From NCBI GenBank assembly GCA_023446675.1, contig JAEXPO010000610.1, positions 1 through 8,018 of the forward strand: 8,018 bases of DNA, read 5' to 3'. Both the position numbers and the translations under genes were made by a program. The stretch is from Bacillota bacterium (GTDB lineage: Bacteria > Bacillota > Clostridia > DSM-8532). Every line of letters begins with the position of its first letter. Position 1 is the stretch's first letter. This document shows positions 5,889-8,018 of this stretch, piece by piece. A model generated the notes under the pieces. It worked only from the letters and a program-made list of their open reading frames with translations, was not told the DNA's origin and searched no databases.

Positions 5889-7361
5889 ATGGCAGCAACA
5901 TCTGTTAAGTATTTCTTCATTGTTCTATGTTGTTTTTATATATTTACGCGGCTGCTTCGTATACAGCCTCAAAGGAGGATGTATTTCCAAAGCCTTCTTT
6001 TTTCTTTAGTTATGGCTTTCGTCATTTACTTTCTAAGGGTAAATGCTCCCCCACTTAGTATAATAATTACAACAGGTCTATTCATTTGGTATGTGAAATA
6101 TCTTTTCAACATGCCTATAAATACATGCGTGACCGCATCCATCATTTCTTTTGGTATTAGTTATCTGGCCTTTTGGATCTCTGCTCTTATAATGCTTCCT
6201 GTTGGCTTCGTTGCGGTAACAGCAGATATAAAAGGATTTGTTCAATTTTTTTCAGTTGTATTAATAGGCGTGCTTCAGTTTTTAATTTGTGTTATTCCCT
6301 TTAAATTACGGCGGTTTAAGAACGGCATGCCCTTTTTGAAAGAGTTTGGTTCAAGTGAGGTAGGCGTTTATATCAGCGTGTCCCTTTTAATCGCCGCTTC
6401 CTTTTTTGATGTTAATAAAGAAGCCGATATTGTGTATGTCATTCCGTTTTTCTTTGTTTTCATTAGCGGCTTAACTCTTGTTTTCTGGTGGCGGAACCGT
6501 ATTGCGAAAAATTACATAGAAAAGGTTAAGGCAAAGGAAATTGAAGCCTTGCAAAATACCATTCAGGAAAAGGATGCGGAAATTGAGAAGCTTAAATACC
6601 ATAATGACGAGTTGGCAAAAATTATTCACAGGGACAATAAGCTGATCCCGGCCATGGCTTTTTCCGTGAGAGAATTTCTTTTGAGTGCCGAGCAGGAGGA
6701 AGAACGTAAAGCACTGCCTCAGAAAGGAAAGGCCTTATTGGAGCAGCTCGAGCAACAAACCAGGGAGCGAACAGGTATTGTTAAAAGCTATGAATTCAGG
6801 GCTAAACGGCTTCCTTTAACCTATGTTCCCTCTATAGACGGCATCCTTTCATACATGCTGCAAAAAGCCAAGGAACATCAGATTGAGATGGATTTATCCT
6901 TATCGGGAAGTGTGAAATATTTAACGGAAAACTTTATTACCGAAATGGACCTCAAAACCCTGCTGGCGGATTTAATTGAAAATGCCATTATTGCATCCAA
7001 ACGGCGGGAAAAGAAAAATATTATGGTGCATATGGGAATTGAAGATAAATGTTATTTGGTTGAGGTCTTTGACAGCGGAGTGCCCTTCACTCTGGAAACC
7101 CTTTCCTTAATGGGCCTTAAGCGGACGACGACACACGCCGATGAGGGGGGCAGCGGAATAGGGATTATGACGCTGTTTGAAATCCTTCAGAAAACCCGTG
7201 CAAGCCTGGTCATTGAGGAGTTTACAGGGCACAGCCTTTTTACGAAGAAGGTATCCCTGTGCTTTGACGGCCTTGGACAGTACAGGATTAAAACGGACAG
7301 AGCCGATGAAATACGGCTGCTGTCCAAACGGGAAGAGCTTTTGGTTGAATTCACCGGGTAG
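5889..7361 (+). CDS. Seven-TM GHKL (AgrC-like) sensor histidine kinase
   Basis: The protein has 490 residues from ATG 5889, with GAGGTG at 5873-5878 as ribosome binding site. Hydrophobic segments lie at about 5-24, 34-50, 56-73, 80-110, 116-138, 157-174 and 180-200, so about seven membrane passes. A charged coiled coil follows at about 205-245. The presumed phospho-acceptor is H247 in IIHRDNKL, comparable to the histidine box of AgrC-type kinases. The ATPase domain (about 350-460) shows an N box with N365 in DLIENAIIAS, a G1 box FDSGVPF (394-400) and a G2 box GGSGIG (420-425), as in the HATPase_c_5/GHKL family. Kinases of this architecture usually sense secreted peptides through the membrane domain. 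It most likely phosphorylates D57 of the Spo0A-like regulator encoded 222 bases upstream. The gap between the two genes holds the candidate peptide ORF and a shared promoter element. The ligand is not shown by the sequence. Confidence 0.93.
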   Translation: MAATSVKYFFIVLCCFYIFTRLLRIQPQRRMYFQSLLFSLVMAFVIYFLRVNAPPLSIIITTGLFIWYVKYLFNMPINTCVTASIISFGISYLAFWISALIMLPVGFVAVTADIKGFVQFFSVVLIGVLQFLICVIPFKLRRFKNGMPFLKEFGSSEVGVYISVSLLIAASFFDVNKEADIVYVIPFFFVFISGLTLVFWWRNRIAKNYIEKVKAKEIEALQNTIQEKDAEIEKLKYHNDELAKIIHRDNKLIPAMAFSVREFLLSAEQEEERKALPQKGKALLEQLEQQTRERTGIVKSYEFRAKRLPLTYVPSIDGILSYMLQKAKEHQIEMDLSLSGSVKYLTENFITEMDLKTLLADLIENAIIASKRREKKNIMVHMGIEDKCYLVEVFDSGVPFTLETLSLMGLKRTTTHADEGGSGIGIMTLFEILQKTRASLVIEEFTGHSLFTKKVSLCFDGLGQYRIKTDRADEIRLLSKREELLVEFTG

Positions 7362-7397
7362 TTGTCGTTATTAATCAGAGGCATTGGGAAATTATAA

Positions 7398-7494
7398 GAA
7401 TATAAAAGCTTAAAAGCGTGGAAAGTATAAAAGCATGAAAGCATAGAAAGCATAGAAAGCAAAGAAAGAATAAAAAGAATAAAAAGAATAAAAA
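7398..7494 (+). repeat. A-rich tandem array of 8-10 bp units
   Basis: Starting 36 bases after the kinase stop, units run GAATATAAAA, GCTTAAAA, GCGTGGAAA, GTATAAAA, GCATGAAA, then exact or near-exact 9-mers: GCATAGAAA twice (7441-7458), GCAAAGAAA (7459-7467) and GAATAAAAA three times (7468-7494). It is purine-rich on the plus strand and runs directly into the terminator stem. It resembles a slippage-generated minisatellite in the 3' untranslated region; no coding frame with a start supports translation. Confidence 0.75.
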
Positions 7495-7539
7495 AGGCTG
7501 CCGGATACTGGTTGAATCCAATACCCGGCAGCCTTTTTT
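7491..7539. terminator. Strong bidirectional terminator between kinase and serpin genes
   Basis: AAAAAGGCTGCCGG (7491-7504) pairs with CCGGCAGCC plus T run (7525-7539) around a 20-base loop. The A tract on one side and T tract on the other serve both strands, ending the kinase transcript from the left and the serpin transcript from the right. It is the clearest intrinsic terminator in the window. Confidence 0.9.
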
Positions 7540-7569
7540 CTTATAGCTTACTCTTTTTTAGCAAATAAT

Positions 7570-7650
7570 CTTAGTTTCTGTTTTAGCCAATAATTTTAGA
7601 TGCAGTTTTGCTTTTAGATGCAGTTTTAGCTTTTAGATGCAGTTTTAGCC
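7570..7650 (-). repeat. 18-20 bp tandem repeat downstream of the serpin gene
   Basis: Three close copies of TTTTAGATGCAGTTTTAGC lie at 7594-7611 (one shorter), 7612-7630 and 7631-7650, with a degenerate copy at about 7570-7589. In the serpin's sense direction the unit reads GCTAAAACTGCATCTAAAA. The array sits between the serpin stop and the shared terminator, so it would be transcribed in the serpin 3' untranslated region. It has no obvious hairpin or coding role. Confidence 0.75.
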
Positions 7651-7674
7651 AAAGTTTTATCCGCAATAAGCCTG

Positions 7675-8018
7675 TTAAGGCTCATTGACCATGCCGGTAA
7701 ACAGCACCTGAGTGCCTGTGTCGTAAGTATCGCCGTACAGAACAAAGACAAAAGGCTTATTGCAGTTCATTACAAAAGGTTCGGTGGGCTGGGGCATTGA
7801 CGTGCCATTGGCAGTCATTACCGTTACGGCGGCAGCGGTAGTACCCTTTTCGTCAACCTTGATTACGGCCTTGTGGGCCGCATCGGACAGCCAAACAGGA
7901 ATGCTTTCTTCCAACAGGCCGCCTGTCAGAGGAGCAAGCGCTTCATCAAACAGGGGAACGCCAAGTGCCTTCAACGTGTCCGTTAACTTGAGAATGTCGC
8001 CGTCAATGTTGAAGCGGG
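7675..8018 (-). CDS. Serpin (serine protease inhibitor), C-terminal 113 residues; 5' end outside window
   Basis: The minus frame is open to the window edge, so this is the 3' part only; TTG at 7974 is internal. Visible residues begin RFNIDGDILKLTDTLKALGV and contain the serpin core: LSDAAHKAVIKVDEKGT, a reactive centre loop, then CNKPFVFVLYGDT and QVLFTGMVNEP, aligning with the HKA..EVxEEGTEAAA and RPFLFxI..xxxILFMGRV signatures. The hinge E56-K57-G58-T59-T60-A61-A62-A63 has the small residues needed for loop insertion, so it should be inhibitory, trapping a protease after loop cleavage. Counting 17 residues from the hinge Glu puts P1-P1' at T72-S73, a small P1 unlike trypsin inhibitors. Bacterial serpins in gut and cellulolytic clostridia are often secreted or cellulosome-attached; no dockerin or anchor follows here, so localisation depends on the missing N-terminus. 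It is convergent with the kinase gene and shares its terminator; there is no evidence that the two are functionally linked. Confidence 0.93.
   Translation of the reverse strand, partial: RFNIDGDILKLTDTLKALGVPLFDEALAPLTGGLLEESIPVWLSDAAHKAVIKVDEKGTTAAAVTVMTANGTSMPQPTEPFVMNCNKPFVFVLYGDTYDTGTQVLFTGMVNEP

Noticed and set aside
5717..5920. 67-codon minus-strand frame across the regulator-kinase gap
   Set aside because: Its start lies inside the kinase gene with no ribosome binding site, and it reads through the strong ribosome binding site of the 15-codon ORF in another frame. Its C-terminal part does look protein-like, so a short GTG-initiated version (5754) was kept as an alternative under the peptide entry.
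7187..7462. 91-codon minus-strand frame beginning with repeated MLS
   Set aside because: It is the complement of the A-rich tandem array and the end of the kinase gene; the repeated residues simply reflect the 9-bp repeats.
1..8018. CRISPR array, tRNA, rRNA, insertion sequence or named riboswitch
   Set aside because: No spaced direct repeats of CRISPR type, no cloverleaf or rRNA-like sequence, no transposase and no terminal inverted repeats were seen on reading both strands by eye.

Overview
The window looks like chromosomal DNA of a low-to-mid GC anaerobic Firmicute, most likely class Clostridia and plausibly Lachnospiraceae. The signs are a Pro/Thr-linked multi-domain surface protein, a Spo0A-type response regulator paired with a GHKL (AgrC-like) kinase, a YesN-type receiver and a bacterial serpin, together with strong AGGAGG-like ribosome binding sites and intrinsic terminators. 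No species call is possible from the sequence alone.

Layout. (1) 1-3471, plus strand: the C-terminal 1156 residues of a very large extracellular protein. It has a Pro/Thr linker and then about ten beta-sandwich modules, including six Fn3-like repeats, one atrophied bacterial Ig domain and a duplicated cadherin-like module. (2) 3472-3750: hairpins and, on the minus strand, a 16-residue tail of another gene, out of frame with the regulator before it. (3) 4158-3739, minus strand: a receiver-only response regulator that looks like a YesN/AraC regulator truncated by a deletion. It keeps an intact promoter with a perfect inverted repeat over its -35 region. (4) About 4173-4880: a 700-bp stretch with hairpins and no convincing gene, ending in the promoter of the next gene. 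(5) 4881-5666, plus strand: a Spo0A-like response regulator. (6) 5757-5710, minus strand: a tiny 15-codon ORF (MWQKVWEILYYWVSL) with a strong Shine-Dalgarno and its own intrinsic terminator, lying between regulator and kinase. (7) 5889-7361, plus strand: a seven-TM GHKL sensor kinase. (8) 7362-7674: two families of short tandem repeats around a strong bidirectional terminator. (9) 8018-7675, minus strand: the C-terminal 113 residues of an inhibitory-type serpin, including its reactive centre loop.

How the parts may work together. The Spo0A-like regulator and the AgrC-like kinase are very probably a cognate two-component system. Their promoters share a nearly identical 16-bp element (15/16 matches), and related GTTGT-containing boxes recur upstream of the regulator, two of them exactly 20 bp apart. 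The aromatic 15-residue peptide ORF sits in the gap between regulator and kinase, is transcribed divergently from the kinase and has a terminator that only makes sense for a minus-strand transcript. I infer a possible peptide / 7TM GHKL kinase / Spo0A-type regulator signalling module without an AgrB processing enzyme in view. This is the most interesting candidate in the window, but it is an inference from layout and needs comparative and transcript evidence.
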